A stretch of DNA of 64,000 nt. Origin: Halorussus ruber. Lineage in GTDB: Archaea; Halobacteriota; Halobacteria; Halobacteriales; Haladaptataceae. The first letter of the stretch is position 1. Every line of letters begins with the position of its first letter. Positions 33,666-42,751 of the stretch are shown here, piece by piece. The translations under genes were made by a program, and so were the position numbers. The stretch covers positions 124,001-188,000 of the forward strand of contig NZ_ML219770.1 in the NCBI RefSeq assembly GCF_004765785.1, in the 5' to 3' direction. Under the pieces are notes generated by a model, which was given only the letters and a program-made list of their open reading frames with translations, ran no database searches and was not told the DNA's origin.

Positions 33666-34451
33666 CTATCGGAGTTTGTCGTAGTCGTCCTGCTGGTTGC
33701 GGTACCAGAGGAATCCGCCGACCACGACGACCAGCGCGAGGAGGCCAGCGCCGCCGTACAGCAGCATCTGGGTCTGCTGGTTCGACTGCTGGGAACTCTC
33801 GGCCTTGTCCTGGGCCTTCGTGGCGAGGTCAGTCGCCAACCCGAAGTTTTCGCCGTCGAAGGCGCTGATGGCGTCCTCGTAGTTACTCTGGGCTTCCGAG
33901 ACGCCCGCGCCGCTGTCCTCGGCGTCCTCGATGGACTCCTCGGCGTTCTCGATGGCCGAGCGCGCGTCGTCGCTCTCCTCGGTGTACGGCCGGAAGTCCC
34001 ACGAGTCGATGGCCTCGCTACTGCCGCCTTCGCGGACCTGATTCAGTTCCGCGAGGGAGAGGCTCTGGGCCGGGTCGTAGGTGAAGTTCTCCACCTCGGG
34101 GACCGTGCCCTCGATTTGGACCTTGACCTCGTAGGCGTCGCTCTTCTCGAGGTCGTGGTCGAACGACTGGCCGTCGTAGGACTTCTGGTCTATCTTGGCA
34201 CCGCCCTGGTCGTAGAGTTCGACGGTCCACGTCACGCCGGTCAGCTCCGTCGTCCCGTTGAGGGTCCACGAGTCGTAGTCGCTGAACGGCTTCGTGATGG
34301 TGAACGTCGTGGACACGTCCGAACCGACTTCGGCCTCGCCGGGTGCGCCGCTGGCCGACGCCGACATCGCCGCGGCGGGACCGACCGCCGAGACGACCAG
34401 CGTGCAGGCGAGCAACAGCGCGAGGAGCTTAGAAGAGTGGTTCGAGTTCAT
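33666..34451 (-). CDS. Secreted, C-terminally membrane-anchored protein overlapping cetZ
   Basis: 261 residues from the ATG at 34451; an ATG at 34460 is possible. Signal peptide (KLLALLLACTLVVSAVGPAAA), an extracellular beta-rich part (~35-150), an acidic helical region with many Ala/Glu/Ser (~170-225), and a C-terminal TM (LLYGGAGLLALVVVVGGFLWY) with a short basic cytoplasmic tail. The gene starts inside the end of cetZ (23-bp overlap), so it is translationally coupled. Inference: a surface protein in cell-shape or motility functions of CetZ. No known family recognised. Confidence 0.78.
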   Translation of the reverse strand: MNSNHSSKLLALLLACTLVVSAVGPAAAMSASASGAPGEAEVGSDVSTTFTITKPFSDYDSWTLNGTTELTGVTWTVELYDQGGAKIDQKSYDGQSFDHDLEKSDAYEVKVQIEGTVPEVENFTYDPAQSLSLAELNQVREGGSSEAIDSWDFRPYTEESDDARSAIENAEESIEDAEDSGAGVSEAQSNYEDAISAFDGENFGLATDLATKAQDKAESSQQSNQQTQMLLYGGAGLLALVVVVGGFLWYRNQQDDYDKLR

Positions 34452-35607
34452 CGTCGTCATCCTCCACTAGTTCTTCCAAGTTCTCTTCGCTCTGTTCCTG
34501 AATCTCGTCGATGTTCTCCTGTGCCTCGATGGCGACTTCCTGTAGCTCCTTGACGCGCGGGACGTTGTTCACGCCCGACAGGAGAACGACGCTGGCGACG
34601 TACTGGGAATCCGAAACCGGATAGTCGCCGCCCCGGACCTCCATGGAACCGGTCTGCTCTTCGAGCCACTTCCGCCCGCGCTCTATGCCTTTCCGATTGA
34701 GGTGCTGCGGCGGACCGCTCAACACGAGGAGCGCGCGCTCGGAGCCTTCGATTTCACAGGGCAGGGTGAGTCGGCCGAGCGCCGCCTTGCGAACCAGACT
34801 CGTGATTCGGTTCGTCGTGTTGGCGGTGTCGGTCGGTTCGTCGTCGCTCCCGGTGAACCGCGACAGCAGGCCGCTTCCGGAGTTGGCGTTTTCGACCTCT
34901 TCGGCCGCGTAGCCGATGGTCGAGACGCCACCCCCGGCGAGCGTGTTGATGATTTCGCTGGAGTCCACGACGCTCTCTGCGACCGCGTCGTCGCCGTCGA
35001 CCTCGCCCGCGCCGAACAGGATGCCGAACCGGCGGACGATTTCCTCGTTGATCTCCTCGTACCCGCTCTCGATGGATTCGCCCGACTGACGCCACGCGTC
35101 GTTGTCGAACACCATCAGGTTGTCCACCTCGCGGACGAACGTCTGGAACGACCGCGCGGCGTTCAGCGTGTAGATACCCCCCTCGTCGCTTCCGGGCAGG
35201 ATACCGAGGCCGTAGACGGGTTCGGTGTAGATGCGCTTGAGGTGCTTTGCCAGCACCGGGGCACCACCGGACCCAGTTCCACCACCCATCCCCGCGACGA
35301 TGAGGAAGGCATCGACTTCGTGAACAGGGATGTTGTCGATTGCTCCCTGAATCTCGTCTATGTCCTCTTCGGCGATTTCCGCGCCGAGTTCGTTGTCTGC
35401 TCCGACACCGTGACCTTTCACTCGGGACTGACCAATGAGGACGCGATTGTCCTGTGGGACCTCGTCGAGGCCCATCAAGTCGGCTTTCGCGGAGTTCACT
35501 GCGACCGCCGAACGGACGATATTGCTGCCCGTCCGCTGGTCGTACTCCAGGAATTTGTCGACTATCTTCCCACCGGCCTGCCCGAAACCAATCATTGCGA
35601 GCTTCAT
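34429..35607 (-). CDS. cetZ1: Tubulin-like cell-shape protein CetZ (CetZ1-type)
   Basis: 392 residues from the ATG at 35607 (MKLAMIGFGQAGGKIVDKFL); an upstream frame extension is rejected. Tubulin/FtsZ signature GMGGGTGSGGAPVLAKHLK, GTP-binding loop GFGQAGGK and NAARSFQTFVREVDNLMVFDN. The longer C-terminal domain and acidic tail (EELVEDDDDELEPLF) are typical of CetZ, not FtsZ. CetZ1 shapes rod cells and motility in Haloferax. The CetZ1 subtype call rests on position next to cofC and on pattern, so treat as likely. Confidence 0.9.
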   Translation of the reverse strand: MKLAMIGFGQAGGKIVDKFLEYDQRTGSNIVRSAVAVNSAKADLMGLDEVPQDNRVLIGQSRVKGHGVGADNELGAEIAEEDIDEIQGAIDNIPVHEVDAFLIVAGMGGGTGSGGAPVLAKHLKRIYTEPVYGLGILPGSDEGGIYTLNAARSFQTFVREVDNLMVFDNDAWRQSGESIESGYEEINEEIVRRFGILFGAGEVDGDDAVAESVVDSSEIINTLAGGGVSTIGYAAEEVENANSGSGLLSRFTGSDDEPTDTANTTNRITSLVRKAALGRLTLPCEIEGSERALLVLSGPPQHLNRKGIERGRKWLEEQTGSMEVRGGDYPVSDSQYVASVVLLSGVNNVPRVKELQEVAIEAQENIDEIQEQSEENLEELVEDDDDELEPLF

Positions 35608-35868
35608 TTTCCGGACCGTACTCCGTTGGGAGAAACACAACCGCGAAGGGGTGATAATCCTTTTGGTCCGCTCTGTACTCACCGGAAAGTCCGGATTATA
35701 CCCAATCGACGGGCGGTAAGCCGACATTTCCGACTAATCGGACCCCACCAGTCATCGGACATGTCCTTTTAAGTTTATACTTAAATAGAGATGTTAAAGA
35801 ACGGGAAAGCGTACGCTCTCGATTATCGACGGAGCGTCGGCGGGGGCGAGAACGCCGGAGGCCCGCCG

Positions 35869-36759
35869 CTACGGCCGGTCTTCTACACCGAGATACTCCG
35901 CCAGCGTCGTCAAATCGGACTCCTCGACGCCGAACGCGCCGATGTCGTTGTTCGAGACCGTGTTGTCGAGTTTGAGCGACCGGTACTGGTCGCTCCCGAA
36001 GGGGACGAACGGAATCGGGTCGGCCGCGGTCAGGCCGAGGCGCGCGAACGCCATCGGGAGGGGCAGAACCGTCACCGACTTGCCCTCCGCGCGGTAGGCG
36101 AGTTTGGTCACCTCCGCGAGCGTCAGCACCTCCGGGCCGCCGATTTCGTAGGTCTCGCCGTCGTGGTCCTCCTCGACGCCCGCCGCGAGCATCGGCGCGA
36201 GGTCTCCTATCCAAATCGGTTGGAAGCGACTCCGACCGCCGCCGGGCAGGGCCGTGACGTAGGGCGTCGTCAGCACCTTCGTGAACGAGACGAACTCGCC
36301 GCCCTCGCCGAAGATGACCGAGGGTCGGAAGATGGTGTAGTCGAGGCCCGAATCCGTCACGACTTGCTCCGCTTGGCCCTTCGCCCGGAGGTACTCGGTC
36401 GGGCCGGTCGGGTTCGCGTCGAGCGCGCTCATCTGGACGATTTTCCCCACGCCGTGCTCCTCGGCGGCGTTGACGACGTTCTGCGTTCCGCCGAGGTGGA
36501 CCTTCGTGTGGGACTTCCCGCCGGAGGGCTTGAACAGCGGCGAGAGCGCCACGAGGTTGACCACGACGTCTTGGCCCTCGAACGCGCCTTCGATGGAGTC
36601 GTAGGCGGTCACGTCACCGCGAGCGAGTTCGACGCTCTCGGGGAAGTCGGCCTCCGAGGGGTCGCGCGCGAGAGCAGTTACGTCGTGGCCGCGCTCGACC
36701 AGTTCGGGGACCAGGTACGAACCGACGAATCCAGTTCCTCCCGCGACGAGAATGTTCAT
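35869..36759 (-). CDS. Atypical SDR / NDUFA9-like NAD(P)-binding protein
   Basis: 296 residues from the ATG at 36759. NAD(P) motif [41 protein letters not shown] (the Y-x-x-x-K replacing a canonical catalytic site) and [14 protein letters not shown] are seen in complex I NDUFA9 and NmrA-like atypical SDRs. Such proteins sense or bind NAD(P)H or act as epimerase-like enzymes; substrate unknown. Divergent from tmk with a short AT-rich promoter in between. Confidence 0.88.
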   Translation of the reverse strand: MNILVAGGTGFVGSYLVPELVERGHDVTALARDPSEADFPESVELARGDVTAYDSIEGAFEGQDVVVNLVALSPLFKPSGGKSHTKVHLGGTQNVVNAAEEHGVGKIVQMSALDANPTGPTEYLRAKGQAEQVVTDSGLDYTIFRPSVIFGEGGEFVSFTKVLTTPYVTALPGGGRSRFQPIWIGDLAPMLAAGVEEDHDGETYEIGGPEVLTLAEVTKLAYRAEGKSVTVLPLPMAFARLGLTAADPIPFVPFGSDQYRSLKLDNTVSNNDIGAFGVEESDLTTLAEYLGVEDRP

Positions 36760-36783
36760 ATCCGAAATAAGTACCGTCGGGAA

Positions 36784-36794
36784 GTAAAAGTAAC
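36784..36794 (-). promoter_or_regulatory. Candidate TATA element of the SDR gene
   Basis: GTTACTTTTAC on the minus strand, 25-35 nt before the ATG at 36759. Confidence 0.4.
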
Positions 36795-36897
36795 TGCCGT
36801 GGCGGAGGTTTCTGCCCTCGACTCGGGCCGGTCTCGGGTCGAGGGTGGCCAACCCCCGGCTCACCTCTGGCTCGACCCCGGACTCGACTCGCGGGTC

Positions 36898-36903
36898 TTT
36901 ATA
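36898..36903 (+). promoter_or_regulatory. tmk: Candidate TATA element of tmk
   Basis: TTTATA, 25-30 nt before the ATG at 36928; leaderless spacing. Confidence 0.55.
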
Positions 36904-36927
36904 CCGCGGCGAAACCACCACCCGAGT

Positions 36928-37557
36928 ATGCTCATCACGCTGGAGGGAATCGACGGGAGCGGCAAGACGACGGTCTGGGAGGTCCTCCGCGAGGAGTTCC
37001 CCGAGTTCGTCTTCACCCGCGAACCCACCGACACGTGGTACGGCGACGCCGTCGAACGCTCCATGGGCGACGACGACGCCGACTCGCTCGCGGAGTTGTT
37101 CCTCTTCACCGCCGACCACGCCAACCACCTCGCCGAGACGGTCCGGCCCGCGCTCGCCGACGGGGAAGTCGTCGTCTCGGACCGCTACTCCGACTCGCGG
37201 TACGCCTATCAGGCGGTCAGCATCGGGGACCACGTCAAGCGCCCGCTGGAGTACATCCGGGGCGTCCACCAGCCGTGGACTCGACCGCCGGACGCGACGC
37301 TCTACTTCGACGTGGACCCCGAGACGGGCGCGGCCCGGAGCGGCGCGACCAACAAGTTCGAGCAGGCGGCCTTCCTGAGTCAGGTCCAGTCGAACTACGA
37401 GCGACTCGTCGACGCCGAACCCGAGCGGTTCGTCCGCATCGACGCCTCCCGGTCGCCCGAGGAGGTCCTCGACTCGACGGTGGACGTAATCGAGCGCCTG
37501 CTCGAAGACCGCGAGGAGTCCGGAACGTCCGGCGACGGACTCGGACGCGACGAATAG
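36928..37557 (+). CDS. tmk: Thymidylate kinase
   Basis: 209 residues from the ATG at 36928. P-loop [35 protein letters not shown] and the lid region [17 protein letters not shown]. Phosphorylates dTMP to dTDP. Normal length with a 20-residue acidic tail. Neighbours are an SDR protein upstream and a membrane protein 29 bp downstream, probably in the same transcript. Confidence 0.94.
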   Translation: MLITLEGIDGSGKTTVWEVLREEFPEFVFTREPTDTWYGDAVERSMGDDDADSLAELFLFTADHANHLAETVRPALADGEVVVSDRYSDSRYAYQAVSIGDHVKRPLEYIRGVHQPWTRPPDATLYFDVDPETGAARSGATNKFEQAAFLSQVQSNYERLVDAEPERFVRIDASRSPEEVLDSTVDVIERLLEDREESGTSGDGLGRDE

Positions 37558-37586
37558 ACTTTGGGCATCGGTGACGTAGCACAACC

Positions 37587-38027
37587 ATGGCAGACGAGGA
37601 CGCCGGGCGAACGCCCCCGCGAGAGCGAGGTCGAGTCGAGCGAGACGACGACGACCCCGGATTCAGCTTCTCGCTCCCGCCGATTTTGCTCCCCGACGTG
37701 CGCCTCCCCGAGCGCATCAGACTCGTCTTTCCGGTCCCCGACCCGCCCGAGAAGGTGTCGCCGCCGACCCGCGTCAGGGTCTCGTGGGTCCTGATTGCGG
37801 TAGTCCTCGCCGACGCGCTCGACGCCTTCGCGGTGGTCTGGGCCGGGCCGGAGACGCTGGCGTGGGTCCGGGCCGCGCTGGGGATTGTCGCCGCCATCGT
37901 CCTCGTGAGCGGCCCCGGTCTCCTCTACTCGTGGGAGTTGCTGGCGATTCTGGGCGGCTTCGGGTGGCTCTCGGCCGCCCCGACGCTGACTGCGCTGGTT
38001 CTCGCGCGGATTATTTTGGCGGAGTAG
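37587..38027 (+). CDS. Membrane protein, unknown function
   Basis: 146 residues. A charged, Arg/Asp-rich N-terminal ~65 residues with Pro-rich LPPILLPDVRLPERIRLVFP, then three hydrophobic helices (about 67-87, 94-112, 117-143). No known motif. Follows tmk by 29 bp. Confidence 0.7.
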   Translation: MADEDAGRTPPRERGRVERDDDDPGFSFSLPPILLPDVRLPERIRLVFPVPDPPEKVSPPTRVRVSWVLIAVVLADALDAFAVVWAGPETLAWVRAALGIVAAIVLVSGPGLLYSWELLAILGGFGWLSAAPTLTALVLARIILAE

Positions 38028-38061
38028 CTACTCTTTCACCGCTTCTTTTCACAGACCACCC

Positions 38062-38236
38062 GGCGCGCGCTGGCGCGGCGTCTTGTCGCCGCGCCGAACC
38101 GCGCGAGGGACGAGTAGCGCAGGGTGTGAGCGAATGCGAACCCCGAGCAACGCAAGAGGCTGGGGAGGCGTGAGGTCCGCGGTCGCGGTTGCGGTGCGGG
38201 AGACTCCTCGGCTTCGGCCTGAAGCTAGCTTCCTGT
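38062..38236 (+). repeat. Dispersed repeat family A, copy A5
   Basis: GGCGCGCGCTGGCGCGG at the outer end, CGTCTTGTCG loop, GAGGCTGGGGAGGCGTGAGG block, GAGACTCCTCGGCTTCGGC, ends GAAGCTAGCT. Occupies half of the 374-bp gap 38028-38401; the rest is AT-rich promoter sequence. Confidence 0.82.
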
Positions 38237-38370
38237 CACTCACCATCACCTGCGATGACGCCGCAAGAATAACTAAAAATTCCTAGGAAATTAAAAATAA
38301 TTCCTAACACAAATATATTCGTCTACCCATCATCCGACGACAAACCGCCCAGCCCCCAGAGATAACCGCA

Positions 38371-38378
38371 TTTTTACC
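38371..38378 (+). promoter_or_regulatory. deoC: Candidate TATA element of deoC
   Basis: TTTTTACC, 24-31 nt before the ATG at 38402; leaderless spacing. Confidence 0.5.
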
Positions 38379-38401
38379 GTCACGCCGTGTTTCACCCGGG
38401 T

Positions 38402-39079
38402 ATGAACGACAGCGAACTCGCCGCGAAAATCGACCACACGGTCCTCGGACCCGAAACGACCCTCGACGACGTAGAAGAACTCCTCGACGAGGCCGAGGAG
38501 TACGGCATGAACGCCTGCATCCCGCCGTGCTACGTCGCCGAGGCCGAGGAGTACGCCCCCGACGTGACCCTCGCCACCGTCATCGGGTTCCCCCACGGCC
38601 AGAACGCCACCGCGGCCAAGCGCGAGGAGGCCACCATCGCCTACGAGGACGGCGCGGACGAGTTGGACGTGGTCGTCAATATCGGGCGACTCACGGCCGG
38701 AGACGACGAGGCCGTCCGCGAGGACATCGAGGAAGTCGTCGCCGCGGTGCCGATTCCCGTGAAGGTCATCATCGAGACGGCGCTGCTCTCCGACGACGAG
38801 AAGCGCCGGGCCTGCGCCGCCGCCGAGGAGGCAGACGCCGCGTTCGTCAAGACCTCGACCGGGTTCGCCAGCGTTCCCTCGGAACGAGCAGACGACGAAG
38901 CCGTCAGCGGCGGCGCGAAAGTCGCGGACGTGGAACTGATGAGCGAGTACCTGCCGGTCAAAGCCAGCGGCGGCGTCGGTAACTACGAGCAGGCCGAAGC
39001 GATGTTCGACGCCGGGGCCGAGCGCATCGGCGCGAGTTCGGGCGTCGAAATCGTGGAGGACTTTCGGCAGAACTACTGA
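38402..39079 (+). CDS. deoC: Deoxyribose-phosphate aldolase
   Basis: 225 residues from the ATG at 38402. [20 protein letters not shown] start; [31 protein letters not shown]; Schiff-base Lys in [27 protein letters not shown]. Cleaves 2-deoxyribose-5-phosphate to glyceraldehyde-3-phosphate and acetaldehyde. The acetaldehyde could be a substrate for the AOR in the window, speculative. Overlaps nothing; converges with the YihY pseudogene. Confidence 0.95.
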   Translation: MNDSELAAKIDHTVLGPETTLDDVEELLDEAEEYGMNACIPPCYVAEAEEYAPDVTLATVIGFPHGQNATAAKREEATIAYEDGADELDVVVNIGRLTAGDDEAVREDIEEVVAAVPIPVKVIIETALLSDDEKRRACAAAEEADAAFVKTSTGFASVPSERADDEAVSGGAKVADVELMSEYLPVKASGGVGNYEQAEAMFDAGAERIGASSGVEIVEDFRQNY

Positions 39080-39082
39080 TTC

Positions 39083-40154
39083 TCAGTCGTCGGCGGGGCG
39101 TTCGCTCCGCGCGGAGTCCCGGGCCTCCTCGTCTGCGTCCCACCGAAGCGTGACCGTCCAGCGGCGCTCGTCGCCGTCGGCCGTCCGGTGTTCGACCAGT
39201 TCCACGTCGCCGTCCGGCCGGGGGCGCTCGTCGGCGCGTCCCGAACCCATCCCGTCGTAGCGACCGGCCAGTTCGCTCCGGAGTCGGTCGAGGTAGTCGG
39301 CGACCTCGTCGCGGCCGAGGGTCTCCTCGCGTTCGATGTCGTGGCTGGTCGCGCCCCGTCTGACGCCGCCCGGTTCGCCCGAGGAGTGGTCGCCGACGAC
39401 GGCGTTGATGACCGTGCCGAGCAGGAGGACGAGTCCCGAGAAGTAGAGGTAGGTCACGACGACGACGCTGCCGAAGAAGCTCCCCGAACCGGGGTCCTTG
39501 AACGTGAGATACACCTGAAAGACGCCCTGAAGCGCCGCCCACCCGACCGCGGCGAACACGACACCGGGAAGGCTGTCGGCCATCCTCACATCGGCGTCGG
39601 GGAACCGGTAGTACATCGGCGCGAACGCGACGACGAGTCCGGCGACCAGCACCAGCGGCGTCAGGAAGCCGAGGAAGGGAATCACGTCCGAGAACTGGGA
39701 GAAGGCCGCCGTGACGCCGACCGTAGCGACGACGGCGACGACCAGCGCGACGAGGACGACCGGTCCGTCCGTCAGTTGGTCCACGAAGGAGTTCTTGCTC
39801 TCGGTCTCGTAGATCTCGGAGAAGGCGGTGTCGAGTCCCCGGAATATCTTGAGGTCCCCACACCAGGACGACCAGTCCGATGAACGACGCTCCGGCAGCC
39901 GACGAGTCGCCGCGGAATATCTCCTCGACCACGTTCGCTATCGGGCCGGGAAGCCAGTTCCCCGCGATGGCGACGATTCGGGTTTCGAGACCGCCGCCGA
40001 ACGTCGAGACGACCAGCAGGAGCAACAGGAGCGTCGGCGCGAGCGAGACGAACGCGTTGTAGGCGATACCCGCGGCCATGAACGTCACGTTCTTCTCGGA
40101 GAAGTCGGCGTACACTCGCCGTCCGAACCCCCGTGCCCGAGAGACAGTTCCCAT
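39083..40154 (-). pseudogene. YihY/BrkB-family membrane protein broken by a frameshift
   Basis: The first part, from the ATG at 40154 (MGTVSRARGFGRRVYADF, AAGIAYNAFVSLAPTLLLLL), is YihY, and the family resumes in a different frame (KIFRGLDTAFSEIYETESKN, DQLTDGPVVLVAL, FPDADVRMADSLPGVVFAAV). The frames part at about 39840 within TGTGGGGACCTCAAG, where the family expects VLVWGTLKIFRGLD; a loss of 2 nt or gain of 1 nt in that short G/C run explains it. The 3' half (39083-39784) stays open for 233 residues. Could be a sequencing error at a homopolymer. Confidence 0.75.
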
Positions 40155-40232
40155 ACTCTGGGTCGGGTCGGCAGGCAAAAAACTCGCGTGGCCGGTCGCC
40201 GAGAAACCGAAACGGACGCCGAAAAGGAATCG

Positions 40233-41003
40233 TCAGTCGTCGTCGCCCGAGGGCGACCCCTGACTCTGGCTCTGGGAGATGCTCGACGCGCTGGACCGGG
40301 CGGTGCCCGCCCAGCGGTTCATGTTGTTGGCGATGTAGTCTTTGCTTCCCCACCCGAACCCGACGCCGATGGCGAGCGCGAGGCCCGCGGCCAGACCCCA
40401 CGCGAGGGCTTGGGCGAAGATGTAGAGCAGCTCCACGTCGACGCCCATCGTGTCGAGACCGATGACGACCGCGGTGAAGTACAGGAACATCCGGACGCCC
40501 GTGGCGAAGTAGTTGGTGTACGCCGAGTGGGTCGCCGCGCGAGTCCTCGTGATGGCGTCGCCGATGAAGTCCGAGACGATGAACCCGCCGATGATGACCA
40601 GCAGACCGGCGATGAACGCCGGGAGGTACGAGACCGCGGTGGCTATCCACTCCGAGAGGATGGGGATAGCGAGCGTGTTCGCCGCCGCGAGGATAGCCAG
40701 CGCGTAGACGAACCACGCCGACACCTTGCCGAGGAAGTTCGAGAGCGCGTCGCGCGAGTCGCCCATCATCCGACCGAGAGGGGTGCCCCGCGCGCTCTGG
40801 TCGAGTCCGGCCTTGTCGGCCACGGTGGATACCACGCCACCGAGTATCCGACCGACGGCCCAACCGATGAGCAGGATGACGACAGCGCCGAACAACCGCG
40901 GGAGCGCGGCGATAATCTCCGAGAGGCTGTTACCGAGCCACTCGGGTAAGTTTCCGAACAGTTCTCCGCCGTTGGCTTGTAGCAGTACGTATGGTACGTT
41001 CAT
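40233..41003 (-). CDS. MscS-like TM-helix-repeat protein
   Basis: 256 residues from the ATG at 41003. Four to five hydrophobic segments; repeated pattern LFGAVVILLIGWAVGRILGG / LPAFIAGLLVIIGGFIVSD / LFAQALAWGLAAGLALAIGVGFGWG with Gly-rich helices is the conserved TM helix module (PF05552-type) found near small-conductance mechanosensitive channels. It lacks the MscS beta domain, and its tail is Ser/Gln-rich. Possibly a pore or scaffold in the membrane. The 447 bp upstream (41004-41450) hold no gene. Confidence 0.78.
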   Translation of the reverse strand: MNVPYVLLQANGGELFGNLPEWLGNSLSEIIAALPRLFGAVVILLIGWAVGRILGGVVSTVADKAGLDQSARGTPLGRMMGDSRDALSNFLGKVSAWFVYALAILAAANTLAIPILSEWIATAVSYLPAFIAGLLVIIGGFIVSDFIGDAITRTRAATHSAYTNYFATGVRMFLYFTAVVIGLDTMGVDVELLYIFAQALAWGLAAGLALAIGVGFGWGSKDYIANNMNRWAGTARSSASSISQSQSQGSPSGDDD

Positions 41004-41450
41004 AGTTCTCACCGGGCGGTCCCGGTAGCAGAGACCAGTCGTCGGGCGTAGTTTGTTCTTGGCCGCATACCGAACGCCGGTTTCAGGCCACGCATCGTTG
41101 GTTTTCGGGGGCTTCGAACCGGAAACCAGCCCACGAATCAAAACACTGTCAACACCGACCGGCAGCCGGACGCCTCGGTGAAACACAGCGGAACGGACAC
41201 GCGCCCGAGACATCGACGAAACAAACCCGACGAACCAGACGCTCGACCGGCCGAAACGTTAGACAGTGACGCGAGCCGGGGGTTCTGACCGATTTCGAGG
41301 GACAGTCCAGCTCCAGAGAACGTGGCGTGGCCGGGTTGCGGCGCGGTCGAAGCCCGCCGAACCGGTGGCGAGCCTGTCGGAATCAGAGAAGCTGAAACGG
41401 GATTTTTCTGTGGCCGGAAAGTTCCGAACAGCGTTCACGATAGAAGCGCG
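41004..41450. other. Gene-free stretch
   Basis: Sits between the divergently arranged MscS-like start and the exchanger's stop side. Open frames here do not have haloarchaeal amino-acid bias. I see no repeat of families A or B and nothing else I can name. Confidence 0.6.
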
Positions 41451-42455
41451 TCACGCTAAGAGGTTCGTCACGCCCGCGGTCTCCAGCAGGAGCCACCCGA
41501 CGAACGCTCCGTAGGCGGCCAGCAGGCCGTACGCCTCGCCGCTAGTCAGTTCGAGGTCGGTCCGGGCCAGCGCGAAGAAGAGGACGGTCGCCGCGACCAG
41601 CGCCGCCATCATCGGAACCGCGACGGCGAAGTTCACGGTGGTCGCGCCAGCGACGAGGACCCCCGCCGGGAGCGCCACCAACAGGTCGAAGACGTTGCTC
41701 CCGAGGACGTTGGCGAGGCTGGTCACGCCCTCGCCCTTCTGCGAGGAGCGCACGCTGACGAACGTGTCGGGGAGGCTGGTGACGACCGCGACGACGGTCA
41801 GCCCCCAGAAGAAACTCGGGATGCCGAACGTCTCCTCGAAGTCGAGCACGGCCGTGACCAGTCCCTCGACGCCGACGACGATGACGACGAGGCTGACCGC
41901 GAGCGTGGCCCAGAGTCGCCCCGGATTCGCGTCGGTGACGCGGACCTCGCGCAGGTCGCGGGTGTCGAGGTACTGGATGAAGATGTAGAGGACGTAGAGC
42001 GCGACCAGCAGGAGCGCGAGCGGTCGGTTGAGCGTGCCCGAGAGCGCCGAGTCCGGACTCGGGAAGTAGATGACCGCGAACGAGAAGACGACCAGCGTGG
42101 CCGCGACCGCGACCATGTAGAACTGGGTCTCTTTGAAGACGACCGCCCGGTCGGCTTCGAGGTTCTCGGTGCCAGCCAGCGTGGACAGGGCGGGGATAAC
42201 GAGGATGTTGAACACCGCCGACCCGATGATAGCCGCCGCCCCGAGTTCGAAGTCGCCGTGGACGAACGTGGCGATGACGGTACTCGACAGTTCGGGAAAG
42301 CTCGACCCGACCGCGGCGACCACCGCGCCCTGCACGATGGCGGGCAGGCCGTAGTAGGCCGCCAGTTTCTCGGCGGCCTCCTCGAGCCAGAGGCTCCCCT
42401 TCCAGATGACGGCTGTCGAGGCCACGGCGACGACGAGCGACCAGAGGAGGGACAC
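41451..42455 (-). CDS. CaCA-type calcium/sodium exchanger
   Basis: 334 residues, about 10-11 TM helices. The two inverted alpha repeats are plain: VGSSFPELSSTVIATF with GSAVFNILVIPAL, and VVTSLPDTFVSVRSSQKG with ANVLGSNVFDLL, each carrying the acidic residue that binds the cation. Exchanges Ca2+ for Na+ or H+. Single gene. Confidence 0.9.
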   Translation of the reverse strand: MSLLWSLVVAVASTAVIWKGSLWLEEAAEKLAAYYGLPAIVQGAVVAAVGSSFPELSSTVIATFVHGDFELGAAAIIGSAVFNILVIPALSTLAGTENLEADRAVVFKETQFYMVAVAATLVVFSFAVIYFPSPDSALSGTLNRPLALLLVALYVLYIFIQYLDTRDLREVRVTDANPGRLWATLAVSLVVIVVGVEGLVTAVLDFEETFGIPSFFWGLTVVAVVTSLPDTFVSVRSSQKGEGVTSLANVLGSNVFDLLVALPAGVLVAGATTVNFAVAVPMMAALVAATVLFFALARTDLELTSGEAYGLLAAYGAFVGWLLLETAGVTNLLA

Positions 42456-42751
42456 GGCGGAGAAATGAACGTCGGCGGCAAAGTCGATTGTGGGCCGACC
42501 AGCAGTCGGACGCGGACGGAAAAAGCGAGTTCGAGGCGGGAGAGCCGTCGATAGCGAAGGACAGACAGAGAAATAAGTATGGTTCTTAAAGACGGTATAT
42601 TGATTCCGAAAGACGTATTCTATTGTTTCCGGAGTCGTATTCCTCCGCGGGACTATCGCACCTCACGCAGAGAGTGGCAACTCCTCACGAGAAAGTTGGG
42701 GAGTCAATCCGTCGCGCTTTTGACCGCGTAGCCGAAACGTCCCGTAAGCGA

